Below are positions 1 to 9,398 of a DNA stretch of 64,000 bases, piece by piece. Numbering within the stretch: the stretch's first letter is position 1; every line of letters starts with the position of its first letter. Under the pieces are notes generated by a model. That model had not been told where the DNA came from, searched no databases, and worked only from the letters and a program-made list of their open reading frames with translations. The stretch spans positions 248,001 to 312,000 of the forward strand of contig JAYKXP010000020.1 of assembly GCA_037176845.1 (NCBI GenBank). Reading direction: 5' to 3'. Source of the stretch: Paramarasmius palmivorus. Lineage: Eukaryota; Basidiomycota; Agaricomycetes; Agaricales; Marasmiaceae. Position numbers and translations under genes: made by a program.

Positions 1-1
1 A

Positions 2-883
2 CCTGACCCTAAGCCTCAGGGATCCCTTGCTTGGGAGTTGGAGCCTTTCTGCCATGTTGGCGCGCTCATACCCTCAGTAACGCCTGCACCATGTTCAATA
101 CAAGGACCTCATGTCGCAGTTCTACATCCCAATATTCCCCTTCAGGTGGATAACACCCAGTTTCCACCGCCGCAGCATTCTCATCAGTCGTCGATGGTGT
201 ATTCCCCTGGTACTTCCTTTGGTAATATGCCACCTCCATCTTCTGCTTGTATCACTTCCTCGGGATTAACGCATTCGTCTCCGTTCCTACCACATCAAGG
301 AATGTCCACCTTCAATCCGCATGCCAATTTCCCCCCTCAGACAATTGATATCCCAACCAATCCTATGTCACTGTTCCATGAGTCACAGCCGGCGGCAGGT
401 ACTTATAATCACTTATCACCCGCACCTTCTCCCGGCGTTGGGTTTGCGTCCCAGTTATACACACTGAATCCCTACCTTGCTCGCCCAGTGCCTGCTTTGC
501 CTGTAAGGATTTCCGCACGTCCTATGGCGACATACTCTTCACATCTCGAGGCTCAAGATCACCGTGTCGACAACCACGTGAATCCCTCCAATCCGGGATA
601 CTCCATGGTTCAATATCCACGATCTTACTCGGAATTTTCAGCGCAACCTTCGGCTTCTGCGTATCCAGTTCCAGGTTCTGCAGAACGTACTTCTTGCGGT
701 CTCGAAAGTACGCCCACTAGGCTAATGAACTGGTATAGCAATGTAGAAGCCGCTAGCTCACAAAATATAAACAACAACCCAGCTAGTGAGCGCAACTTTA
801 TTGCTTGGGGCGGACAATCCCGTTGGACCTGGAGCCCTGACGGACGAAGGGAAATTCAATTGAACGAGTCCAGTTCACTGTAG
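2..883 (+). CDS. C-terminal part of a Pro/Ser-rich protein (5' end outside window)
   Basis: The reading frame is open from the left edge of the window to a TAG at 881-883, so about 293 C-terminal residues are visible and the true start is missing. Composition is dominated by Pro, Ser, Tyr, His and Gln with no recognisable domain. Such low-complexity tails are common at the C-terminus of fungal transcription factors and RNA-binding regulators, but I see no DNA-binding motif in this part. The extreme C-terminus, ending in NESSSL, is more polar. No intron is needed in the visible portion. Function is not assigned. Confidence 0.6.
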   Translation, partial: PDPKPQGSLAWELEPFCHVGALIPSVTPAPCSIQGPHVAVLHPNIPLQVDNTQFPPPQHSHQSSMVYSPGTSFGNMPPPSSACITSSGLTHSSPFLPHQGMSTFNPHANFPPQTIDIPTNPMSLFHESQPAAGTYNHLSPAPSPGVGFASQLYTLNPYLARPVPALPVRISARPMATYSSHLEAQDHRVDNHVNPSNPGYSMVQYPRSYSEFSAQPSASAYPVPGSAERTSCGLESTPTRLMNWYSNVEAASSQNINNNPASERNFIAWGGQSRWTWSPDGRREIQLNESSSL

Positions 884-1040
884 TAATCACTCTCCGTCAC
901 GTATAGTACAATTCACAATTACTCAGTTCTCTTTATCCTACATTCCCTTGGTATGTTTACATCTTCAGAAAGGCAATTATCGTTACTTCATAAGATATTC
1001 GTAAAACCCAGCTACAGCATCATGCATTACTCGGGGCGGT

Positions 1041-1454
1041 TTAGTTCTTGTTGAGCCTTGCCCTTGTCATGTTGGATGTTACCTGCCAGAAATTTGCGTT
1101 AGACGTGTCATCCTAAAAACACTAAAGAAGTCGACTCACCCTCCATCTGTTTCGATTTATCACCGGTTACAGCACCTACAACCGAGTCCTTGTATCCAGT
1201 CACTCGGTCGGTGGCACCTTCGACGTAGCCCTCTGCTTGGGCGGCGCGATATTCAGCTTCACCGCGGGCATGCTCTTCTTTGCCACTCTGTTGCCACGAA
1301 GTCGCACCGGTGAGGTTACCAATGGTCTCGACAACGTTGCCTTTGACAGAGTGGAATTGACCAGTGGTCTTACTAAAAGTAAAAGATGTATGTCAGTATC
1401 GGCAAAGGTAGAACCAAGGAAAACGACGAACTTGGGTTCTCCAGAGCCAGACAT
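1041..1454 (-). CDS. CsbD-like stress-response protein, three exons
   Basis: On the minus strand the gene starts MSGSGEPN, splices 1432 to 1372 (GT donor, AG acceptor), and continues KTTGQFHSVKG, then VVETIGNLTGATSWQQSGKE and a repeat-rich Ala/Glu segment ending with VTGYKDSVVGAVTGDKSKQM. A second intron lies at 1083-1139 (57 bp, GTGAGT...GCAG). The last exon encodes GNIQHDKGKAQQELN. This is the CsbD/YjbJ-like fold, small hydrophilic proteins usually induced by stress and common in fungi. The spliced protein is about 102 aa. A TATAAAA box about 70 bp upstream of the ATG on the same strand fits an inducible promoter. Alternatives are unlikely given the characteristic short repeats. Confidence 0.8.
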
Positions 1455-1521
1455 GTTGAATGAGTTGTGGTAGTTAGATGTGTTAGAAGTGATTCTGTGA
1501 AGAGAAGGAAGTTATTTGGAA

Positions 1522-1531
1522 CCCTTTTATA
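1522..1531 (-). promoter_or_regulatory. TATA box of the CsbD-like gene
   Basis: TATAAAAGGG on the minus strand, 68-77 bp upstream of the CsbD-like ATG at 1454. Spacing suits a core promoter with a short 5' UTR. Position and sequence are seen; function is inferred. Confidence 0.5.
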
Positions 1532-2415
1532 CAGAACTGTTGGCTCTGTGGGTGGAGTTTCGCTGTACAGGAATAAACTCTAGTTGAAAGGATACGTCAT
1601 TTCTCGTCATAATTGACGAAAGGAACCGGTAACCTTAAGGAACCGAGACCGGCTCACTGCGGCCAAATCCGAGATGAGCAATCCGGTCGAAAGAAAGCTG
1701 CCAACTGGGATGTCATGTAAACCTGACTTGGAAGCTTGCAGTGTAAATCTGATGGCAATTACTGCGGAACCGATAGGCTTAAGCTGCAGCGAACCGTCTA
1801 CTTCGGAATCAAAAATTGGACGAACCTGCGAGTTTTGTTTAGTGTGAAGGCAAGAAGAAAAAAATTACAAGACCTTCAATGCTTTAAGTAGTGAGAATCA
1901 TGATACCTTTAATATCGAATGCGAGGGAACGTGTACTCTCGCAGGCCATCACAGACACGTCTGGGTATCCTCCAACTCACCTCTTAGTATAGAAACCAGG
2001 GGGCTTATCTTATCAAGCTATTGCACGCGGCGTTGAAGAGACCGATGCAAAGAAAGGCATTGGGGCATTGGGTGTCTTCAAGACGTGCTTTCCCTAGAAA
2101 GTAGAAAGAATAAAGACATTCAGTAATTGAAAACGTCTGAGCCGTGCATACCAATCAAGCGGGCAGTTGTATTGACTCTGAAGTTTCTGTGTATTCAAAA
2201 TAGCTTAGTCGTGCATGAGGCGTGCGCGTGAATATGAAATGGATGTTCCCGGCGGTATGTTTGCAGCATGTTTGCGAAATAGAACAGAAGATCAGAACAT
2301 CTTAGATCTACACAGCACTAAATGAAAGGGCCTAGTAATTTGAAAGGTCAGCTTCCACAATAGAAAAAGTTGAAAACGCGATGTAAGTACCGGCGGCGAC
2401 AATCGGCGATTGCAA
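1532..2415. other. Intergenic, no gene seen
   Basis: About 0.9 kb between the CsbD-like promoter and the 3' end of the TMEM242-like gene. Frames are short and broken on both strands. It presumably holds CsbD upstream regulatory sequence; I see no repeat or RNA gene. Confidence 0.4.
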
Positions 2416-3250
2416 TTATTTCTTCATGTTTTCCTTCAATGCTAAACGCTTTTCCCGTTCAATTTCTTCTTCTGCTCTGATTTCCTCAACCGCGACTTCT
2501 GCCCAACCTGCAATCCCTCTCTGTTCGTACGCATCCTTCAGACGTTGTTCCGCCTCAGGCCAATTCCATTCACCGCGAGTTTCTGATGAAGACTGTGACG
2601 TTCCATCAAGTTCTTCCAGAGTGCGATGTATCCTTGCAGATAATATAGGCATGCGTGCTAGAACCAATTCCCGCATCCGACGAGCAAATTCTTGAGTCTT
2701 AAGCGACGATTTTCAGTCAATTTCCTGCCGAACAACAACTATAGACGCACATCATCTATACCCATAGCATTCTTCACTCCCAAAACTAACCCAACGGCCC
2801 CTACAGTAACGGCAAACGTTGCAATTCCGAAGGCCTTGACTGTATACAGCGCGGGGTTGAAATCGAGCTCTTGAACATCTCGAGTGTTTTCCGGGTTTTC
2901 TTTTTGTAGTTCAGCATGGTGTTCAGTTTCATTGGGAAAGGCTGGTCGTGAAAACACTTGTGAAGCTGTCGTGGATTGTTGCACACGAACCCTTGGTCGG
3001 TTCGGAGATGCTTCTATGGGTTGCTCTCGGGCTATCTTCGACTCCAAATTTCCTCTCGAGAGCGCTCGACGTGGCGGGGCTGGTATACGTGCGTTGCCTC
3101 TTTTTCGGAGTAAAAGCCCACCTGGGATGACTACCGAAGCTGTGAGGGACGCTATGAGCTAGATAATTAGCTTATGAGCTCAGAAACAACATGAGAACAG
3201 GTCGTGCGTACTGCAGATATTACCCAAGTATCATTCAGTTCCGTCACCAT
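2416..3250 (-). CDS. TMEM242-like small membrane protein
   Basis: Minus-strand gene with two inferred introns: 3159-3223 (GTAATA...CTAG) and 2698-2750 (GTGCGT...TTAAG). The join at the second gives VKNAMGIDDTQEFARRMREL. A hydrophobic helix (AFGIATFAVTVGAVGLVLGV) is followed by the charged, Arg-rich RMRELVLARMPILSARIHR segment typical of fungal TMEM242 relatives, which are mitochondrial inner-membrane assembly factors in animals. The N-terminus is rich in Arg and Ser, consistent with mitochondrial targeting. The first exon (ATG at 3248-3250, nine codons) is the weakest part of the model. The C-terminus is a Glu/Lys-rich helix ending ENMKK. Confidence 0.6.
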
Positions 3251-3622
3251 ACTCAGGACGTAAGGGAAGAGAAGAGAAACAAGACTATAATTGCTGAAAG
3301 AAGACAGCTTGCAACAATTGGGAGCGTTCGTGCGAACGCAGTTAAGCGCTGACGCTGAGATAAATTGAAGCAATGACATTCCCAGTAAAAAGGTATAGTG
3401 TAGGTGTACATATATGTACGTGAAATCTAGCAGAACGTAACTATGAAAGCAGGTGACAAAACTTGACAGAAAAAAGATATCCGTAGTGGTGGTGAGGTGT
3501 ACAACATAGACAACTCCAGAGTCCGAAACCCTTGATGATGCGCAGTCATGAATAAAAATGCATAATGCATAAGAGTAAATTAGGTTTAAGGGGATCATAG
3601 GTCGTCATCAAGGACCAAAATT
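3251..3622. other. Intergenic, no gene seen
   Basis: 372 bp between the TMEM242-like start and the FAD monooxygenase stop. A minus-strand frame of 143 codons overlaps it, but it is Cys/Ser/Leu-rich, resembles no family, and partly coincides with the inferred first exon and intron of the TMEM242-like gene. Confidence 0.35.
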
Positions 3623-5730
3623 TTAATGCCAGCCATTGGAATGCATTGGCCTCGCCCAATTCATCCACCATTCGTCCACTGCGTCGTTCGCGTCGTAGTT
3701 GAATGCACCGACATAGCTACCCCATGCTTGAGCGAGAGTATCATCGTCAGCTCCGTCAAGGTGAAGAGTCATCCCCAAGCAAGATCCCGAGCTTCCCTGT
3801 GTGGGCCTGGTGGTGTACCAATAACTGACACGCCCCCATATTCAGCAAGCTCGGTTTGCCGTGTGCGCGGGCGTTTAATTTCGTTAAAGCCGTTGAGGAA
3901 AAGAGGTATGTCCTCCTTCGAGGTTACGCGCGAAAATATGCGGCCAAGGGTCACGGCATCCTCGAACTGTTGATTTCAGCATACAACACCCTACGTAAAA
4001 GGACGCTAGACTCACTGCGAGAGATCTAAGGGTCATAAGCGGAAAAAATTGAGAGCGAGTAATTGAAAAAAGAAGGATCACTGACGTGTTATGAGAGCTA
4101 TTTAGCTGCATCGTGAATTAGACATGCCCTGGGATTTGTAAACAAGAATTGATTCTCACGGGCACACAGTGAGCAGCATCTCCAATGACAACAACTTGGT
4201 CGGTTTGATTTGTGTATCTTGGGAGATTCGGCGAGATTTGTATGCTCCAGTGACAGCCAGATGCTAATTTGGCTAGTTTCTGGAGTCTACAAGGAGATCA
4301 GGGTTTATTCAGGTTTGCGAGACGGAATGATACACACGTTGGATGATAAGAAGAAAGTTGCTTCTCCATCGTCGAAAGAGGCTGATGGTCGTACCAGTCC
4401 GCGTCTATGTCATCAGGCTTCGGTGGAAACGAATATGTGAGGCCTAAGTTGTACATCTCTCGTCCGCACTGATCGTAAAATAGTTGTAGAGTTGACATGA
4501 CAGTGAACCCGTACGACTCACAGTGCTCCCTGAAAAAGCATGTCCATTTCCCGTCCATAGATTGAACTGAAGTAAATTTATAAGTTCGGGCTTGATAGGG
4601 ATCTAAGGCGAACATACTCGGTCGTTCGTTATTAATGACTTGAGGTCTGGATCACTTTCCATAGCTGCAATGGGTATTGTGAGAGCAGCGCTATTCCATT
4701 CGGTTATGATCCATAGCCACGGAAGATGTTGGGACTGCTGACCTGCCTATCTCATGCATTTCTGGAGTTGGTGTGCTACTTCTGAATCCTGGGATCTCGA
4801 AGGAATCTTCATCCTCTGATTCTGGCTCTTCCGAAGAGATGACCTGTCGCACAATGCTGTTTTTACCATCCGCACCGACTACCTATGACCGATTAATGAA
4901 AACAGCTAGAATAGGACGCTTGATACTCACTATATCGGCGGTTAACCGGACTCCCGAATCCGAAACGACTGCCGGGGACTCATCCGCGCTCGTAACAACC
5001 TCTTTGACCACAAAGTTGTGTTTGATTTGAACGCCAGAGCCGCGACATAGGTTATAGAGGTGAGAAACCAAATCAGAATACTAGGATAGAATCGTCAATT
5101 CGGTAAGGATCACCATCAGAAAGCAGATTGTCTACGTACTGACACCAGGTAAAAATCACTTCCCAAATCCGACATGATCTCCTCGTTGAACACCATTTGA
5201 CCTAAAAGTTGCATTGTTTCGCCTGTCGGTTTCCAAGAGACACGTTGTCAATATCCACCTCGTGCTGTAAAGCGGTGTCACGAACCTGACATAAACGACA
5301 CACTAGAGCCTCATATCAGCACCTCGAGCTCAACGTCAGGAAACGAAACACGCACCCAGAGCACAATGTCGCTCTCTCTTTCATCAACTCTACTAACCCC
5401 GGGAATTCTGGCATCAATCGCGCCATGTTCGGGGGGACACGTAGTCCTCCGTCGGTACCGTTCTGTATATCCTGTCAAGGTGGAAAGCAACGAGGATCAC
5501 AGAAAAAAAGAACTTGCCTCGGGCCCATGAGGATGCTTCTCTACCACGACGACATTATGTCCACTCCTCCGCAAGAGATAGGCCAGAGATAGGCCAGCTA
5601 CACTGGCACCGACAATGACGAATTTAGATGGAAAGTAGAGCCATTCATGATGAGAGGACCGTAAAGACGAAAGGATGTGGTGAGAAGGATAAGAAAGAAT
5701 TGCTATTATTTCATGAAAAGGCCTATCCAT
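3623..5730 (-). pseudogene. FAD-dependent monooxygenase (salicylate hydroxylase type) with two frame breaks
   Basis: The Rossmann dinucleotide motif FVIVGASVAGLSLAYLL, followed by VVVVEKHPHGPE, is near the N-terminus; the DG motif VVGADGKNSIVRQV and the FAD-ribityl motif VVVIGDAAHC follow in order, which identifies a PF01494-type flavin hydroxylase. The tail with NYDANDAVDEWW matches fungal members. About ten short introns are needed; the first (5472-5517) has a GC donor, GAG|GCAAGT. Two places cannot be read in one frame: near 5234-5241 (between HEVDIDNVS and WKPTGETMQ) and near 3773-3782 (between REARDLA and GMTLHLDG). Each could be a real lesion or a sequence error. The start is uncertain: the only in-frame ATG is at 5730, which adds an unusual leader. 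It lies next to the UbiA-type gene, so a role in terpenoid oxidation is plausible but inferred. Confidence 0.75.
5472..5517 (-). other. GC-AG intron in the FAD monooxygenase
   Basis: A 46-bp intron with donor GAG|GCAAGT and acceptor GACAG|GAT. Splicing joins HPHGPE to DIQNGTDGGLRVPPNM, which is the expected family sequence, so the GC donor is required by the reading frame. GCAAGT is the classic strong GC donor. Confidence 0.7.
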
Positions 5731-6883
5731 ATTTGACTGATTCCCTTCGGTTAATCAAGTTCGGATCGCGTACTGTTTCTACGGAGAACTTGAACGGAAT
5801 TATTTTATGATGGCCGTCATGTAGATTCTGAGGTGAGGCTTGACCCTCGCACAATCCACGACCAATATGTATGGAAACACGACTAACTAGGGCTAAACTT
5901 TAGTCCCGATCCAACAAAAATTGAGATACACGTACTATTCCAGCCTTTTTTTTGACGTACGATTCCTGTGTCTGGCTTCCTGTCGTTTTTCTGGTAAGGG
6001 ACGAACATATTGCACGAATGACTGGATGGGGAGAAACATTCCTTCGTCAAGCCTTTGCCAAACGGGCAAGTTTCGTAAAAAGAACATCAGATGAAAGGGG
6101 CCGGAGTAGGCCGGAGTCCGCCGTGGTCTAGACCGACTCCAACGGGGTGCTTGTGTTTCCAACCCCTGAAGGCCTGAAGTTTCCAGTCTTGCTTCAGTCC
6201 ACATAGAGGAACTGCCCACTAAGGTGACCGTCGTTCAGTCAGCTTTGAAATTTGATCCTTCAGTCTTGACAGTTTTGAGCATTGCGTTCCGCAATATTGC
6301 GGTCGCCGGACTTGAGATCATCACCATGGGCTTGAGCTTGAAGCTTGAAGGGGCAACTGCCCCGGCCCGTTAGGCGTGCAAATACTGCACTTTACCATTT
6401 ACGTATCTTAGTTTATGATTAGGACACTGATAAGTGTCTGATTGCTTCCCGAGCCAAGAACGTTCTAAGTGGCGACATTGTTATTGTTATAGGGTGTGGG
6501 TCCACTCATCTCATAACTTATCATGTACGTGAGAGAAGTATTGATGTAGTTAGTGTAGGTGCAGAACCTACCCATGAGGAGAGCCCGCTCCCCGTATTCA
6601 CCGACCGGTGGAAGTCGGCGGCTCCCAAAACTCCGCTTAGTTCGCTCAATACAGTCACCTCAATTCACTTCGCGGCTGACTGTAATCATGTCACTTGTCA
6701 TGTTCGTACTATCGTGGCTAACATTAGGTTGACATTAGGGCTACCTAATACCTATTGGCTACCTATTAAACGTGGGTTGTTGTAAGAGAAGAGCCAGCTG
6801 CCAAACAGTTTCGCAGGCCTTCACAGAGATGTACAGAATTGAACAATCGCGCAGGATACTAATACAGAGGGGAGCAGTCACTG
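5731..6883. other. Intergenic, no gene seen
   Basis: 1.15 kb between the monooxygenase start and the UbiA-type gene stop. No convincing coding frame. There are short local duplications (for example around 6725-6775, where CTACCTA-like units recur), but no structured repeat that I can delimit. Confidence 0.35.
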
Positions 6884-8102
6884 TTAATGGACTGCTTGAA
6901 TGCGATGTGTGATAAATGGTAGAGTCTGAGCAATTGTGAGCCATAGCTGTGGCGTCGCGTAAGCAAACCTCGTCCCGAGATATAGGAATAGGAATGGTAT
7001 ACGCACCATGTAAATCCTGAGGGACACCTTATCCTCAGCTTCGCTCCGTTGCAAGAAGATTCGAAGAGAAAGGTAGGCACCGAAAATCACAAAGCAAGCC
7101 AACGCTGTTTCGTTTAGCTGCCAGAATAGTCCCAAGCCAATCGACCAGGCAATTAGCAGAAATAGGGTCAGATAACGGCTAGCGACTGGGAGGAACGTAG
7201 GAAGTGTGATTCGGCCTTGCATCCGATCTCCTGCTTCGTCTCGAAAGTCCTGGTGATAGGTTTCAGCATTGGCCCCCGAAATAGCAATAAACACTCTATT
7301 GCTGACCTGTACGTGAATGGTAGACCATATCACGGCAACGCTGATGAATGGTGCAACACGATATCGCATGAGCAAGTCCTCATGACCTGAAAAGAAGTTA
7401 ATACCAGCTTTGCCGCGATAGATGCCGCCAAGCGTTTACCTTCACTTGTGATATATGCAGCGCCAATGTTCCACGAGACAATCCCAATGGCATTCAATAG
7501 ACTCTTCGAATACCTGGGGATGAACATTAGCTGGAAGAAGGAGCGGATCCAATTCAACGGGGCCCACCAGTAGGAGTCCAGGCCGAATTCGTTGTAGAAG
7601 ATGAACGCAATAGTGAGCGAAATACCCGCATCGAGCACTCCATAATTCCACGACAGATATAGGCAGGTTGGAACCAGCGCCCAGCGGAGAACATAGGTAG
7701 ATTCCACGCTGATCAGGCCAGCGGGTATGGGACGGTACGGCTTGTTGGCGGAATCCTCTTCGATACTGTGCATTTGATTTGCCGCACAGAATTGCAGGAG
7801 AAACAACCAAACCCATGCCAATAGATGTATTGTAGTTTCCAGGCTAGGAATACGCGACGAAGTCAAAAGACCATAGCACGTCTAAAGAGCAACGGGATTA
7901 GCAGGATTTTGAGTGGCAACGGATGGATACGGACCACAGGTACGATTATGGTCTTGTAGTCCGACTTGCTGAAGGCGTGTCCTACTCGGAGCATATGCAT
8001 ACCAAGGTTCAACCATTCCTGTACGAAGGAAGAAGAATCGTCGGGGAAGGTATGAGCAAGAGGCATCCATGAATCATAATCTTTCCCTAGCCGACTGAAC
8101 AT
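6884..8102 (-). CDS. UbiA-family membrane prenyltransferase / terpene cyclase
   Basis: Three exons (8102-7935, 7881-7440, 7386-6884) with two 53-bp introns give an unbroken 370-aa protein. The first Asp/Glu-rich site is NQMHSIEEDSANKPYRPIP (N91, E97, E98, D99); the second is QDFRDEAGDRMQGRITLP (D250, D253, D257). These are the paired metal-diphosphate motifs of the UbiA superfamily. The NQ...EED...NKPxRPIP form is that of the fungal branch that includes membrane terpene cyclases such as Fma-TC and EriG, rather than of COQ2. Several hydrophobic helices surround the motifs. It probably sits in the ER membrane and acts on a prenyl diphosphate (FPP or GGPP) or transfers a prenyl group; the sequence does not decide which. 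The first intron uses an imperfect donor (GTCCGT). Neighbouring oxygenases suggest a terpenoid pathway. Confidence 0.85.
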
Positions 8103-8264
8103 GATAGTACCGGGCCAGCGTGATTTGCCAGAACAAACGCGGAGAGTAAGAAGGGCGCGTCGCCGCAGTCAATCTGGGGCAACCTGGAATTATATGAGGC
8201 CATAGTTATACGCCGAGGGCGGACGCCTATTAACGCCAATCCTAGGAAAAAACAAATTGCACAT

Positions 8265-9276
8265 TTGATTACAAGAAGCCCTGTACGCCATCATTTAGAA
8301 AGTTTCACGGTGATTATCGATGATGAACTCGACAGGGAGACCCACATATGTCAAATTCAGAGGCAATCCATAACCGATGGAGAATCGCTTAGCGATAGCA
8401 CCCGCCGCCCCGGTAACCTGTTGGACCTGGGTCGATACCGTAACCGCTATCGAAGCTCCCCGTAAGGCGCAAATGGTCCTCTTCTCTGGCTCTGAAGGTC
8501 TGATGGCGTAGCTATTCCACTGCCAGAGATAGCACACAGGTACATCCGCGGTTGCCTTCACCGACCAGTCTACGGATAACATGTAGGGACTAGTAGTCCG
8601 TCAGTCGGCTAGTCTTCGGATGTCGAAAGCCGAGCTCGCAGCACGTATTTCCCTGAATGCGATATACCAGAGCGTCAGACGTTGATAGCATCATAACCTG
8701 AAGCAAAACGAATGGATAGAAAGACAGAGAAAGACTCACACCTGCACATAATTTAACCGTATCCGGATATAAGGTGACGCGGTGCAAATCGCACATACGT
8801 GCTCTCAGACTGCAATTTTGACATTATCAACGACTGCCGAGTCCTGCTGTTGGCGTTAGTCGCGTTAGCTCGCAATTCTGTCATCGCAAAAGGACTACGC
8901 TGTACTTTAGACCCATCATATCGGAGGTTTTGACACATGTCCGGATATCCAGCCTCATGTTGTCGGTTGCTCGATGCCATGGAGCGTTCATGATGTAGGT
9001 CCACCTGAGAAATTACTGCAAATGCCTAGCCCCAGTGAGACTACTTACGATAGAATCTGTCATGTACAACAGACCAGAACATATGGGTCAAAGATGAAAA
9101 GAAGCGAGGATTGGCACCGTCCAAGAGTATCGGCCGGTAAACCCACGGATATTCGTGTGGTCGACCTGGCCCTGAGGCCTGAAGAAGCAGAGAACGCGAA
9201 TAGACGCAAATGTTCTCGTGGTTGAGCATATGTACGCTTGTAGCTCTCTTCGAAAATTCGAACTCAGACGTCATGA
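8265..9276 (-). other. Unrecognised coding-like locus inside the metabolic zone
   Basis: The minus strand opens at 9274-9276 (MTSEFEFSKRAT) and contains HEYPWVYRPILLDG and HMFWSVVHDRFYR, then a good donor (C|GTAAGT, near 9052). Downstream one frame reads WTYIMNAPWHRATDNMRLDI then RTCVKTSDMMGLKYS, followed by a well-formed intron end (CTAACG...CAACAG). A further 95-codon frame lies at 8295-8582. The aromatic- and His-rich text looks like real protein, but I cannot join the pieces in one frame and do not recognise a family. It may be a degenerate gene with frame breaks like its neighbours. Position between the UbiA-type gene and a P450 makes it a candidate pathway member. Confidence 0.3.
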
Positions 9277-9398
9277 AAGAGAATCACGTGTTTAGTCATT
9301 TCGCACGCCACTATTAGCTAGTAATAGTCTTTAGTCTTAGAGGTAAGTAAGTGTAGGGAAAAGACTACAGCTAAAGTTACAACATGGTTCAAGCAAAG

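Noticed and set aside
3167..3598. 143-codon minus-strand frame
   Set aside because: It covers the inferred first exon and intron of the TMEM242-like gene in another context and has no domain-like text.
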